Positions 1-11,079 of a stretch of DNA of 64,000 nt are shown piece after piece (positions within the stretch are counted from its first letter, which is position 1; each line of letters opens with the position of its first letter). The stretch comes from Batrachochytrium dendrobatidis JAM81. Lineage: Eukaryota > Chytridiomycota > Chytridiomycetes > Rhizophydiales. Below the pieces are notes generated by a model that saw nothing but the letters and a program-made list of their open reading frames with translations, ran no database searches and was not told where the DNA came from. A program made the position numbers and the translations under genes. Where the stretch lies: assembly GCF_000203795.2 (NCBI RefSeq), contig NW_006281104.1, forward strand, positions 793,476-857,475, written 5' to 3'.

Positions 1-1
1 T

Positions 2-214
2 CGTGGTACCCACAAGGGCCGTGAAGGAAAGGTCACCACTGTCTACCGTCGCAAGTATGTGATTTACATTGAAAAGGTCACTCGCGACAAGGCCAACGGC
101 AACACAATCCCTATCCCCATCCATCCATCCAATGTTGTCATTACCAAAATCAAGATGGACAAGGATCGCAAGGCACTGCTTGAGCGTAAAAGCAGAGCCA
201 AGGTTGTTGCTTGA
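2..214 (+). CDS. RPL26: 60S ribosomal protein L26 (uL24), C-terminal part
   Basis: Partial gene: the window opens inside the coding sequence and the frame runs from base 2 to the TGA at 212-214 (70 residues). uL24 is an early-binding protein of the large ribosomal subunit near the exit tunnel. The visible part starts in the KOW motif ([20 protein letters not shown]), followed by the conserved [14 protein letters not shown] and [12 protein letters not shown] segments that end eukaryotic L26. The tail is shorter than in human L26 but ends on a clean stop. Codons are C-ending and regular, as expected for a highly expressed gene. Identification is by family motifs and is firm; the start and promoter lie outside the window. 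Confidence 0.96.
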   Translation, partial: RGTHKGREGKVTTVYRRKYVIYIEKVTRDKANGNTIPIPIHPSNVVITKIKMDKDRKALLERKSRAKVVA

Positions 215-440
215 ATAAACACCTAGGATGATTCCGACACTTTAAATACAATATTGGACTATTATTGCTTTATTTGCTGGGAGATCAATGTTAGACATAC
301 CAAAGCCTACATTCAATGCAAGATGATTTTTATCAATTAAATGTAAGCAGATTAAACAAGAGAATCTTATTTATTCAAAATGGTTTCTCTTGTCATCCAT
401 TCTCATGTAAATGATCATGAGATGATTGCAGCATCGAGGA

Positions 441-1845
441 TTACATATATTTTGGGTATTCCAAAACCATTCTTGGCTCCACATTTCTTTCAAAATTGTT
501 ATCGTCCTCAAAAATGACTACATACTGATGTCTTGTAGTCTAGATTATTTTGAATTACAATCAGGTTAGTTTTCTGGTTTTTAAAACTGCAATTAGAAGT
601 TGGTATACTTGCCAAGCTTGGAGGTAGCACCACTGTAGCTTGATAAAAACACGTTGTTGAAGGAAACAAAGCCAATACTTTTTGCTTTACAGAGAATTCC
701 TTGATATTGGTGGTGTCTTTGGGAATTTGAATAAGCATCTTGGAGCTCACAAAATACCTTCTGCCAAATGTATACAATAGTTTGGTGAATACACTGAAAG
801 CAGATTGGAATCAAAAACGCAACGTTTACTTTTTGATACCAGGCTTCTCGTCATCTTCCTCGGCATCTTCTACTTCGTATTTTCCCTTATCAGCTGCATA
901 CCCAATCATATTTGCCAAGATCCACTCTTCAATTTTTGCCACGACCTTGTTGACACGCACGTCAAGATTAGCAATGTACGTATTCAGTAAGTTTGTCATT
1001 CCATTCGTGATTAAGCTATGCCTGACCAAGCATCATTCCATCAAAACAAGACCATATATACCGCCCAGATTACAGTACCTGATCACCGGTCTCAAAGTCT
1101 GGTTGAACAGTATCTAATCCGACTTCAGATCTAGTCAAAATGTGGACAAGTGAATTACAAATTAGACAACGCAGCTACAAGTGACTAGATCAATTGAAAA
1201 AGTACGTTACACTCGAGTGCGCTTGACATTGACAGTTGATTTAGATTCGGCTCTGCGTTTTTTTCTTTTTGAATCAATTCCGGCTCATGGTTTTAAAAAC
1301 AATTCATATTATTAGAAAAACGAATTGAGAGCAAATCAGCACAACTAGATTTGTACCTGATTCTGATGATTCTCGGAGTGAAATCAACCGAGTAAGATGA
1401 TCATAAGCTCTCTGCACAACTCTACGGTATAGCGCACAATAAGAATACTATTAGAGTTTTCAGCCATGAATACAATAGATTTGCATGCAAAGATAGATTA
1501 CCGTAGCTCTTGTTCAGCCTTTTCAATGGCATCCTTATAAATCATGCCGAGTTTGACAGCAGCTTTAACAGAGAATCCTTCTTTGGCTTCTTGTCTATCG
1601 GCAATCTTTCCATGAACTTTATTCATTCTTTGAAGGGCAACGTCGTTAATAGCACGCTGAGCATGCAAAGCAGTCATTTCCAAGGTGACTTGCTGCCAGA
1701 GCTGAAGTTCTTCGTTTGAAAGTGGGGGAAGATGAGAGAATTCCAGTATTTCTGCTTGGTCGGCTGAAGTCCATGGATCGTTTTCTGGACTAGTGGCTGG
1801 TGCAGCAACAGTACTCACTGGTACAGGAACTGTTTTTGCAGTCAT
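441..1845 (-). CDS. SGF29: SAGA-associated factor 29 (tandem Tudor H3K4me reader)
   Basis: Seven exons, phases close to 306 residues (human about 293): 1845-1502, 1421-1357, 1283-1213, 1174-1079, 945-830, 760-609, 517-441. SGF29 is the SAGA/ADA subunit that reads H3K4 methylation through a C-terminal tandem Tudor (SGF29-C) domain. The N-terminal exon is helical (EELQLWQQVTLEM, FSVKAAVKLGMIYKDAIEKA), exon 3 is a basic NLS-like stretch (KRKKRRA), Tudor 1 holds EEWILANMIGYAADKGKYEV followed by an acidic run, and Tudor 2 holds KVLALFPSTTCFYQATVV and IIFEDD. The last intron (608-518) could alternatively use an acceptor that adds about ten residues, but only in another phase; the chosen one keeps the frame. 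The gene faces away from AKR1 across a repeat element. Family assignment is firm; exact splice sites are inferred. Confidence 0.88.
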
Positions 1846-2477
1846 CTGGTGAATGTGCAGATTTGCTGTTGAAAATTCTGAAATCCGTAAAGTGCAAATG
1901 ACGACTTTGAAGATAACAGATGAATTATACTTGAATGATAATACTTATATCATAAATACCGATTTAATTATATGAGTATTGAGTCATGAATGGCATGATA
2001 TTGATTTGATATTTTGTGATTTGTCAATGTCCAACTTTTTTACTGTTATCAAGTCGCATTCACGTAAAAAGAAATACTAAATAAAAGTATAATCAACAGT
2101 CATGATTGGTTCTAGTTTACTGAATAGTGTGTTCTTTAAACTTGTTACTGTTTTGGAGATTGGCATGTTAGTATCAAGATTGTTGAATGAGAGCGCGAAT
2201 GTATAATATTTTGAAACAAGTTTGAGTTGTATCGAGTCCGATACATGAATTTAGTGATCGTACAATGAAAAGATAATTCCAACTCAAATCCTGTTTGATT
2301 TGTGAGCATCTACAATAAAGTTGTGTTGATTCAAGTTGGCAGTATAAAGGCGTAACGAAGACTCGACTGTTTTTATTCGAGTTGCTGCAAGATACAGTCG
2401 AGTGTTATTTTACGTGGATACAGCTGTAATAGGAACCAGCTTATTGGGAACAACTACTCAAAGAGAATATACGGATT
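1846..2477. other. Divergent intergenic region SGF29/AKR1
   Basis: This 632 bp spacer separates two divergent genes. I see no coding frame. About 380 bp of it (2049-2429) is one copy of the inverted-terminal-repeat element; the rest is AT-rich and presumably holds both promoters. No convincing TATA box was found. Confidence 0.6.
2049..2429. mobile_element. MITE-like element copy A
   Basis: The left end carries the GCATTCACGTAAAA core followed by an ACTAAATAAA motif, and the right end carries GCTGCAAGATACAG and then TTTTACGTGGATACAGCTGTAA, the inverted counterpart. The same two ends recur at least six more times in the window. No coding frame inside, so non-autonomous. It ends 48 bp before the AKR1 start codon. 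Exact borders are uncertain because the left end is degenerate. Confidence 0.6.
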
Positions 2478-5447
2478 ATGAATATAGATAAGCACTCGGA
2501 TAGCGCTCCTTTGCTGCCAGTGTCTGTTGCTAGTACTACAGAGGTCCATGTGCAAGCTGCTGCTTCTTCCATCAAGACAACTGCTACTACCCAACAGCAG
2601 AGTCACAGAAAGATTGTGGATGACACTCACTCACATGGACACATTCATAACAGTCTATGTAGTCATGCACAGAACGAACTATTGTCTACAGCATCCATGC
2701 CTGTTTCCATTCTTGGATCTAGTCAGATGGACGATGATCAAGAACCAAGTCTTTACAACAACAGCAATGTAGTTGGCAATGACCATAATCAGCCATTGTT
2801 ACCATCTCAGCCGTCATCTGCTATAGGCTCTGTACTTCCACAAGGTAGACAATCCCATGAGCGTATACATATTTATCATTGTGCAAGATAAACTCTTCAA
2901 TGCGATACTGCAATGAGATTGTGTCTGTATTGCCTATTCTGATTGATTGCATATATAATCACATACTAGATTGTGGGTTAATTCAGGCTTGTCAGATGGG
3001 AATGCTTGATCGAGTGACAACTCTGATAGAAAGCGAAGCGGCAACGGCTACAGAAAGAGACTCTGAAAATTGCACTCCTTTGCATTGGGCTGCTATTGTA
3101 AGTGTAATTTATATTGACTGAATTGGATTGATTTAGTATTGGCTAATCTTGTCGAGTGTAATCTTAGAACAATCATTTGGCTGTCGCTAAATATCTTGTG
3201 GATCGCGGTGCTCAAGTAGATGCCATTGGAGGTACGCTCGACTTTTTGGTTTTAGAAAACACTACTGGTTGAATCTAGTTTGCAATATTGCGCTTTAACT
3301 TTGGTTGATGACAGGCGATCTCAGCGCTACTCCACTTCACTGGGCTGCTCGTACTGGTCATGTTCAAATAGTATCTTTTTTACATAGACGAGGCGCAAAC
3401 CCAGAACTTTGTGACGGACAGGGCTATAATGCATTGCATCTGGCTGTTCACGCTGGTCATCTCATGATGATTGTACTGCTGATCTCTCTTGGTGTTGACG
3501 TGGATGCTTTGGATTCTCTCCAACATACTCCGCTCATGTGGGCTGCTTACCAAGGAAATTCCATTGAAGGCTTAATAGAGCTTATTCGTGCAAAAGCACA
3601 GCTGGATCTGGTTGATTCCACTGGATATACGTCTCTTCATTGGGCTGTAAGATCTTTTGTCATCACTATTATTGATTGAAATGAGGTTTCAGGTTGGTCA
3701 CTAACTGTTTTAAACTACAACTTGTTTGCAACTATTTCTAATCCAGGTTATTTCTGGACGATTTGACTTTGCAAAAAAATTGATTACCGAGGGATGCTCG
3801 TTGACTATCAAGGATTTGTCGGGAAAAACTGCAAGAGATTGGGCTGTTGATCGTGGACATTCTGAAGAGTTTGACTATATCTTATTTGAAACGGGGAAAT
3901 CCAAAGGACGGAAACAGCCTACTCCATTCTCGACGGTAATTTTTGATATGCTGACCTACATCATTTTGAATTATATTGTCAAGCATCTAACTCTAGATTT
4001 GCATTCCTATGTAATTTATACTACGTTTGACCAATGTAAACAGCCTACAACACAAAAGATCATGTATACCTTTCCGTTTCTTGGCATTCCTTTAACCTGC
4101 TATTTGTTTGCAACCATGTCCTGGTATTTTGCGACTCCAATATTCATTATCTGCTTTTATGCTATTCAAAGATATCTGGTTGTTGGCTATCTATTGAATA
4201 ATCAAGTCAATCGTTTGTTTTCAATGCCACTCATGGCAAGTATGCTACAATCCACTTTGTTTTTTGTCTTTGTGGTTTGGATTCGGACTTTATCTTGTAA
4301 GTTGTAGTGAATATGTTGGCATGATTGTGTTATATTGTAAAGCCAATTCAACGCATTAATACTACACTTTTGAAAATGTTTAGATTCCGCAGACGTGTAC
4401 TTTTATCACTGCTTATTCGCTATCATTTACACCATCAACATATATTGTATATGTATGGGATTCATAAGCGATCCTGGATTTATTCGAACGGCATCATCCA
4501 CTGAAGAAAAAAGAGAAGTAAGTAATACTTTATATTTGAAAACTACTTATTTGGATCGTCTGTCTGTTTAGTTATCATGCGTTATTGATGTTTTCTCTAT
4601 TGTTAGACTGTCATGTATCTTGCAGATAATGGTCAACTGGATAATCGGAGTTACTGTGTAACGTGTCAGGTTCGAAAACCGCTACGCAGTAAACACTGCA
4701 AGATCTGTAATCGCTGTGTTGCCAAGTTTGACCAGTAAGTGGTCTATTTTGCTGGGCTAAATTTTGTGTTGAATGAATGTAGCATTATTTCTCATGCTAT
4801 ATACACTTTAGTCATTGCCCTTGGACGTTCAACTGTATTGGAGCTCTAAACCATCGATATTTTATGGGTTTCTGTATAACTCTTGTTTTCGGTGGTTCTA
4901 TATTCGTATATATAGTCCTCCACTGTATGTATAATAGTCTCTGCTTTTACCTATATATAATTGAATCTGTAGGACTAACGTATCTCATTTGAAATACCGT
5001 GTTTATTTAGATATTTCATCTAATGTGCTTACAATCCCAGAAAGCTATCCATCAAACCTCAGCACATGCAACATGGGAAACTATGTTTGTACATTTATCA
5101 TGTACGATACTTTTTCACTTCAGATTGCACTTTGGACGACTCTCCACATAACCTGGGTTCTCTTTCTTCTTATTCAGCAATCAATACAAATTGCATGGTC
5201 ACGCACTACCAACGAAGTTATTAATCATGCAAGATTCGCCTATCTCACTCATCCAGATGATCTTGATGCACCACCCTATCGTAGACGCATTTTAAACCCT
5301 TTTGATATGGGTCCTATTTCGAACTGTATTGGATTTTGGAGTGGTGGTGGAGGCAAGTTGCGTGATGTGAGTTGGTTTGATATGTACGAGGTTCCTGTGT
5401 GGCTAATGAATCAGGCATTGCGTAAACGTGGGTATGGACAGGTTTGA
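2478..5447 (+). CDS. AKR1: Ankyrin-repeat DHHC palmitoyltransferase (Akr1/HIP14 type)
   Basis: Nine exons, total 750 residues (yeast Akr1 764): 2478-2844, 2970-3097, 3168-3231, 3315-3646, 3747-4296, 4384-4517, 4607-4734, 4812-4924, 5011-5447; all phases close. The enzyme S-acylates cysteines of client proteins at Golgi/endosomal membranes. Order: low-complexity polar N terminus; about six ankyrin repeats ([24 protein letters not shown]); about four membrane segments; the Cys-rich domain [20 protein letters not shown]; the catalytic DHHCPW, completed across an intron (CA from one exon plus T from the next); two more membrane segments; and a cytosolic tail with NPFDMG. The fungal Akr1 motif is often DHYC; here it is a true DHHC. 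The start is the first ATG and sits just after repeat element A. Confidence 0.93.
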
Positions 5448-5802
5448 TTGGTAAACTTTCTAATGCGCTTATAAATACATCGACAGCTTTTTTAAATATG
5501 GAGTTTGATGGGTTTTTAAGGATTGAGATTCAGTTGTTTATTTGTAATGCATCAACTATTTACATGACCGAGTTGGAATATATCAATTTATAGTAGCTGT
5601 CACTGATTTTACGAAACTGTCGAGGCACTGTTTTGTATTCATCAAATTTCTTGGAAATACACATTGGTTCAAAATACGCTGCACATGTCAAGAGAATGGC
5701 AAAGCTGCAGCTATCGACAAAAAGAATTGAGAGATGATACAAAAAGGTATTGATAATCATCAGTATGTATCATGTTTAATCAGTGGGTACTTTTTTGTGG
5801 AT

Positions 5803-6392
5803 GGTATGTTGTCTAGAATCAAATGAGCATTAAGGAATGTCCTTGAATGTTATTGTTTAGAAGATCCCAAAATATCACAGCATCGCAGCTTCCTTGATCA
5901 ACCTCCAAACAACGACCATCACTGATTCAAACTATAGTTTTGAACAGCCATCTTCTTTTTGACATAGCCATACATTGTATGATCGACAAGTTTGGGACCG
6001 TATTCATCCATTACAATCTAGTGATTGGGTTGGATTGTTTTGGTGTTGTCGATCAAACTACACTCATCTCTGTTGTATTCTAAAGTTTCGGATATGCCCG
6101 CGTTCCAAGCCAAAAAGCCAAATCATACATGCCAAGAATGCAGCTGTTGTTTCCAAGCTAATCACTCAACACCATAGTGTTTGTAGAGAGTTGAAGATTG
6201 AGCAAGTGAGTGTATTGAAACTGATGTGAGCATTCATTTAGTTTATACAAAATAAACCCAAGGAATTGGCCAACTTTAGCGAGTTTAGACACTACTGTCC
6301 AGTAAACTGCCACAATCGCATTCTTTGAGACTGGCTATTTATTATACCGACTTTTTTATTTAGTGTTATTTTACATGAATACGGCGGCGAAT
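5803..6392. mobile_element. Degenerate MITE-like copy H
   Basis: The start (GGTATGTTGTCTAGAATCAA) aligns in the same orientation with 26429-26600, sharing CTTGATCAAC, CAAACTATAGTTT and TAGCCATACxTTG. The part from 6190 resembles the right half of copy G (GATGTGAGCATTCATTTAGTTTATAC versus 47975-48015). It ends with the right terminal repeat TTTTACATGAATACGGC. No clear left terminal repeat. Confidence 0.45.
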
Positions 6393-6981
6393 GTCTGATA
6401 CTTGTAATATTATCCATATCTTATGCAAGCCTATGGTTGAAAAATAGCTTGATTCAAAGTTACCATACATTACTGGCAAGCGTGTGGCTATATTGTATTT
6501 TTACTTGCTTTTCAAACATGAATAGACTAAGCGTGCACTGCCAGACTCGGCTGTTTTGTTTTGATTTTTCCAAATGTCTTGGCCACAGCCCAATTAGCTT
6601 TTAGCCGACCCACTAAACAAATGTGATTAACAAACGCGCTAAACAAATACTGACAGTTTACCAGCTGTAGCAAGCAATGCTAACGTTAGGTATTCGATTT
6701 GTTAAGCATACGATGCGCTCATGGATTTTAGCCCGTATCATAAGATAGCCACATATACACCAGTCACGGCAGTGCTGCAAAGTTCTAAGCCTCTTTTTAT
6801 TGGTGTATGTCAAGTATCGTATTCATATAAAACGAATCACTTTTCAGTGTTTATCCTGTAGTAACCTTTGCTTCGGAGTAAAAACAGTGAGTATTCGTTG
6901 TATTTTCCTATTGGTAATTAACTGCATTGTCTTTTCAACAAGTACAACGTCCATCATATGATGCGTAGACTCTAGTATTTT

Positions 6982-7003
6982 ATTTTACGTAAATATAGCT
7001 GTA
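6982..7003. repeat. Solo right terminal repeat (copy I)
   Basis: TTTTACGTAAATATAGCTGT matches the right end of the MITE-like family, but I found no partner end upstream within 500 bp. It is either a solo end or an old, eroded element. It lies 220 bp upstream of the first permease start. Confidence 0.4.
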
Positions 7004-7223
7004 GATTGCCCTTGAACTTACTTTTCCCTTTTACAAATTCTGTTGAACAGGTGTCTTGTTACCAATATTGCTTTGTGGCTCAACTATCTCGATACTCTAT
7101 CCACCGACCTTTTGATCCTAAACACTCAATCAGTGCGACTATTCTGTGCTCGACCCTGTTTCGTCTTTGATTTATTTAATCTTGAAAACAGCTTATTTTC
7201 CCTAAATTAGTACTTGAGCAGAA

Positions 7224-8804
7224 ATGAGCCATTTTTTTAAACGTCTGGCTGCTCGTAAGCCGGTCGAGCTAACTTGTGAAGAAATTAACAAGTCCGAGTA
7301 CAAACGTGCGCTGACTGCGTTTGATCTGACTATGTTGGGTGTCGGCGGTATTATCGGTGCTGGTATTTTTGTATTGACTGGTAAAGCTGCTAGAGAGAAT
7401 GCCGGTCCTGGTATTGTTATCTCGTTTATAATCTCTGGTATTGTGTGCTCTCTGGCATGTTTATGTTATGCCGAGCTCGGATCAACGCTGCCAGTATCTG
7501 GTTCCGCATACTCGTTTACTTATGCCGCACTAGGCGAAGTACTGGCTTGGATTGTTGGATGGGATCTTATGTTGGAGTACCTTGTTGGTGCTGCTACCGT
7601 TGCTGTGGGTTGGGGTGTTTACCTTGATATTTTCATTGCCGGTCTTGTGGGAAAACAACGCATTTTTGATCCCCGCTACTCGAACGCACCGTTTATTTGG
7701 TACGAAGATGGCGATGTTGAGGGAAAGGGTGCAGGATTTCATATGAACCATCTCACTTGTCTCGACGGATCCGAATGTACGCCTTACTTTAATATCCCTG
7801 CGTTTGTCATTGTGCTTCTTCTCACCATTGTTCTCTGCTATGGTGTCCGTGAAAGTACTCGGATCAACAATATTCTTGTATTTGTCAAGATGATTGTCTG
7901 CGCTGTGTTTGTTTTTGCTGGAATCAAGTTTATCAACCCAGCCAACTATGTTCCATTTGTTCCTCCAGAGCAAGGTCATGGTCGCTATGGTGCCAGTGGT
8001 ATTTTCCAAGGATCTGTCGCTGTATTCTTTGCGTATATTGGATTTGATGCTGTTACAACCACTGCACAAGAAGCTGCCAACCCACAACGCGATTTGCCCA
8101 TTGGTATTATCGGATCTCTTGCCATTTGCACCGTTTTCTATGTTGCAGTGTCAGCAGTTCTTACCGGTATGGTAAACTACAGCACAATTGATCTGAGTGC
8201 ACCCGTTGGTCAGGCCCTTATCGATGTCGGTCTCCCCGTTCTTGCTGTTATTGTTTCGTTTGGTGTCATTTGTGGTCTTACTTCAGTCATGCTAGTTAGT
8301 ATGCTTGGTCAGCCTCGTATCTTTTACTCGATGGCGTACGATGGACTGCTTCCCGAAGTGTTTTCTAGGATGCATGCCAAAACTGGCACACCATATGTTG
8401 CCACCATTGTATCTGGTGTCGTCTGCGCGCTTTTAGCTGGTCTGCTTCCAGTAGATCTTCTCGGTAATCTCACATCTGTAGGCACACTTTCTGCCTTTTT
8501 CCTTGTTTCTGTGTCGACACTGGTCCTGCGTATCACCGAGCCAGATCTTCCCCGCAAATTTGAGATTCCCGGTGGATTCTGGTTTGGAGGCATTTTCATT
8601 CCCTTCCTATCGGCCTTTTTCTCGATTGCACTTTTCTCACAAGCAGCTGTATCGTCAATTTCGCGAGTATTCATTTGGATGGCGATTGGATTGGTTATTT
8701 ACCTATGTTATGGATACAGAAACTCGAAGCTTGGCAAGTCGTTGTCTGGAAAAATGTCTCACACTAAATCTACCGAGGCGCTTTCCGAGAAAAGCATTGT
8801 ATAA
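7224..8804 (+). CDS. Amino acid permease, CAT-type APC superfamily (paralog 1)
   Basis: Intronless, 526 residues, start at the first ATG (MSHFFKRLAARKP). An APC-superfamily (TC 2.A.3) permease of the cationic amino acid transporter type, expected to move amino acids across the plasma membrane; substrate cannot be read from sequence. About 12 hydrophobic segments follow a basic N terminus. The glycine-rich TM1 break GVGGIIGAGIFVLTG contacts substrate in this fold. TM2-3 carry AGPGIVISFIISG, CYAELGSTLPVSGSAYSF and LAWIVGWDLMLEYLVGA. A long outer loop holds a Cys-x5-Cys pair. Closest in the window to paralog 6: the C-terminal third is almost identical. It lacks the intron seen in paralogs 2, 4 and 5. 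The compact bacterial-like layout, close to YfnA-type permeases, leaves ancient transfer possible. Confidence 0.93.
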   Translation: MSHFFKRLAARKPVELTCEEINKSEYKRALTAFDLTMLGVGGIIGAGIFVLTGKAARENAGPGIVISFIISGIVCSLACLCYAELGSTLPVSGSAYSFTYAALGEVLAWIVGWDLMLEYLVGAATVAVGWGVYLDIFIAGLVGKQRIFDPRYSNAPFIWYEDGDVEGKGAGFHMNHLTCLDGSECTPYFNIPAFVIVLLLTIVLCYGVRESTRINNILVFVKMIVCAVFVFAGIKFINPANYVPFVPPEQGHGRYGASGIFQGSVAVFFAYIGFDAVTTTAQEAANPQRDLPIGIIGSLAICTVFYVAVSAVLTGMVNYSTIDLSAPVGQALIDVGLPVLAVIVSFGVICGLTSVMLVSMLGQPRIFYSMAYDGLLPEVFSRMHAKTGTPYVATIVSGVVCALLAGLLPVDLLGNLTSVGTLSAFFLVSVSTLVLRITEPDLPRKFEIPGGFWFGGIFIPFLSAFFSIALFSQAAVSSISRVFIWMAIGLVIYLCYGYRNSKLGKSLSGKMSHTKSTEALSEKSIV

Positions 8805-9407
8805 TATTTTGTATACTAAATATTCGATTTGATTTATCACTCGGACTTTTGAGTTGGAGTTTGATGTTTGATGTGTAACGTGGGGTCAGTGAGCACGCTT
8901 GAAAAATTGGCACTGGATTCGGTCGCTTTGTAATCATGTTGGGCTAGTAAATAAAAGCTAGATATTTACTGATTTTTTAATCATCTGACATTACAAATGA
9001 ATTTTATATTTCTAAAAGCCATGTGCTTGATATTAGCAAAAACACCAAGAGTAGATTAGCATAGCAGTTTCAAATGTTGTCGTTTCTGATAGTACGATCC
9101 TACCGCTGATCGATTCCTTGAAACAGCAAAATTGAATGTGTATCAATGATTATTTAAAGCCATATTTCACTCAAAATCTTGTCAAATCATCCAACCATTT
9201 GAAATTATCAATCAAGCACGAATGTTTGTTTTATTCAAGCAAAGAAAATGAGACCGAAAGACATTTTAGTTCACCATACTTTGGGTGTGAACCAATAGCG
9301 ATTATATAGTCTTTTGTACAATTCTGTTCAATAAGAAGCAGCGATTGAAACTTTCTCTGCATCGACTGGCAAAACCAATCGATCGATTGAATATGAAAAG
9401 TAACCAT
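8805..9407. other. Convergent spacer between permeases 1 and 2
   Basis: AT-rich 603 bp region between two stop codons. It presumably contains both polyadenylation signals. I see no gene, terminal repeat or tandem repeat. Confidence 0.6.
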
Positions 9408-11079
9408 CTACACTTTGGATAAAACATCATGATATGGGATTGGCTGTTTCCGTGGAAGCTTTCCAGAAATCTGGCGTCCAAGAACAGAATGGTGATATCC
9501 ATAGCAAAAGTACACAACAAGACCAATACCCATCCAGATGAACACGCGAAGCATGGATGCTGGAGATGCTTGAGAAAAGAGACCTGCCGAGATAAGTGCA
9601 GCAAGAAGCGGGACAACCATACCACCAATGTATTTTCCACCGGGAATCTGAAACTTGCGGGGAAGATCAGGCTCGGTGATGCGCAAAACAAAGGTAGAGA
9701 CAGCAACAATGAAAAAGGCAGAAAGTGTGCCCACAGATGTGAGATTGCCAAGCATATCGACTGGGAGGAAACCAGCCAAGAGCGCGCAGAAAGTACCAGA
9801 CACGATGGTAGCCTGTAGAGGAGTGCCTGTCTTGGGATTCATCTTACTGAAAAGAGCGGGAAGGAGACCATCTTTGGACATTGAGTAAAAGATACGTGGC
9901 TGGCCAATCATAAGAACCAGCATGACCGAGGTAAGACCACAAATGACACCAAACGAGATAATGACAGCAAGGACGGGGAGACCGACATCAATAAGAGCCT
10001 GACCAACGGGTGCAGCCATGTCAATTTCCGAATAATGAACCATACCGGTAAGAACCGCAGACACTGCAATGTAGAAAACGGAGCAGATGGTAAGAGATCC
10101 AATAATACCAATGGGCAAATCACGTTGCGGGTTGGCAGCTTCCTGTGCAGTGGTTGTAACGGCATCAAATCCAACATAGGCAGCAAACACAGACACGGAT
10201 CCTTGGAAAATACCACTAAGACCATAATGGCCGTGACTAGTCTCGGGTGGAACGTAGGGAGAGTAGTTGGCAGGGTTGATAAATTTGATTCCAGTAAGAA
10301 CAAACACAGCGCAGACAATCAGTTTCATGAACACAAGAATGTTATTGACTCGACTACTTTCACGGACACCAAAGCAGAGAAGAATGGTAAGAAGAAGAAT
10401 GGCGACGGCAGCGGGAATCTAAAATCAGGCATACCAATCGGGGTTAGAAAAAGTTACTGTGACGAGTGTACAGAGAATTGACTATTAAAACCCATAAAAC
10501 ATCACTTACATTGACAAAAGTCTGGCACTGGGATCCATCGAGGCACTCGACAACGTTCATGTAGAAGCCAGCACCTTTACCGGGAATTTCGTTGGCCTCG
10601 TGCCAAACAAACGGTGCCTGTGCAATGCGGGGATCAAAGATACGCTCTTTTCCAAAGAGACCAGCAACAAAAATGTCGAGATAAACACTCCATCCAACAG
10701 CAACAAGGGCAGAACCGACAAGGTACTCCAACATAAGATCCCAACCAATAATCCAGGCAAGAACTTCACCCAGTGCGGCATAGGCAAACGAATACGCTGA
10801 GCCAGACACTGGCAGGGTCGAACCAAGTTCGGCATAGCACATGCATGCCAGCGAGCACACAAAGCCGGAAATGAGAAAAGAAATGGTAATGGCTGGTCCA
10901 GCATTCTGGCGTGCAGCTTTACCAGTAAGCACAAAGATGCCAGCACCCATAATGCAACCAACACCCAACATGGTCAAATCGAACGCAGTTAGTGCACGTT
11001 TATACTCGGACTTGTTAATTTCTTCGCCAATATCATGAACAGGTTTCCGCGCCACAAGGCGTCTGAAGAATTGGGTCAT
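9408..11079 (-). CDS. Amino acid permease, CAT-type (paralog 2)
   Basis: Two exons, 11079-10510 and 10418-9408, 526 residues. It is the same APC/CAT permease type as its neighbours, with TM1 motif GVGCIMGAGIFVLTG, the CYAELGSTLPVSGSAYSF block and the C-terminal LPRKFQIPGGKYIGGMVVPL. The outer loop has CLDGSQC. The single intron falls after codon 190, in phase 0, exactly where paralogs 4 and 5 have theirs. Its sequence is about 91% identical to that of paralog 5, the closest relative by protein (shared KSEYKRA/HSDYKRA, YSPYVPPETSHGHYG). It faces paralog 1 tail to tail. Substrate unknown. Confidence 0.92.

Larger units (their letters stand above)
5448..7223. other. Gene-poor spacer with repeat remnants
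   Basis: No supported gene. Several short frames exist but none resembles a protein or continues across plausible splice sites. It contains a degenerate repeat copy (5803-6392) and a lone element end at 6982-7003. The last 200 bp should contain the promoter and 5' leader of the first permease gene. Confidence 0.6.

Noticed and set aside
826..1029. Stand-alone small acidic protein on the minus strand
   Set aside because: The frame is Tudor 1 of SGF29; a GT-AG intron in correct phase links it to the exons on both sides.
4725..4830. DQHC instead of DHHC in the ankyrin palmitoyltransferase
   Set aside because: Placing the donor after CAG gives Gln, but then the intron would begin with TA. With the proper GT donor the codon is CA plus T, giving a normal DHHC.
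7530..8087. 185-codon antisense frame in permease 1, repeated in permease 6 (23794-24351)
   Set aside because: Both are antisense shadows of the same conserved coding sequence; their similarity comes from the permease paralogy.
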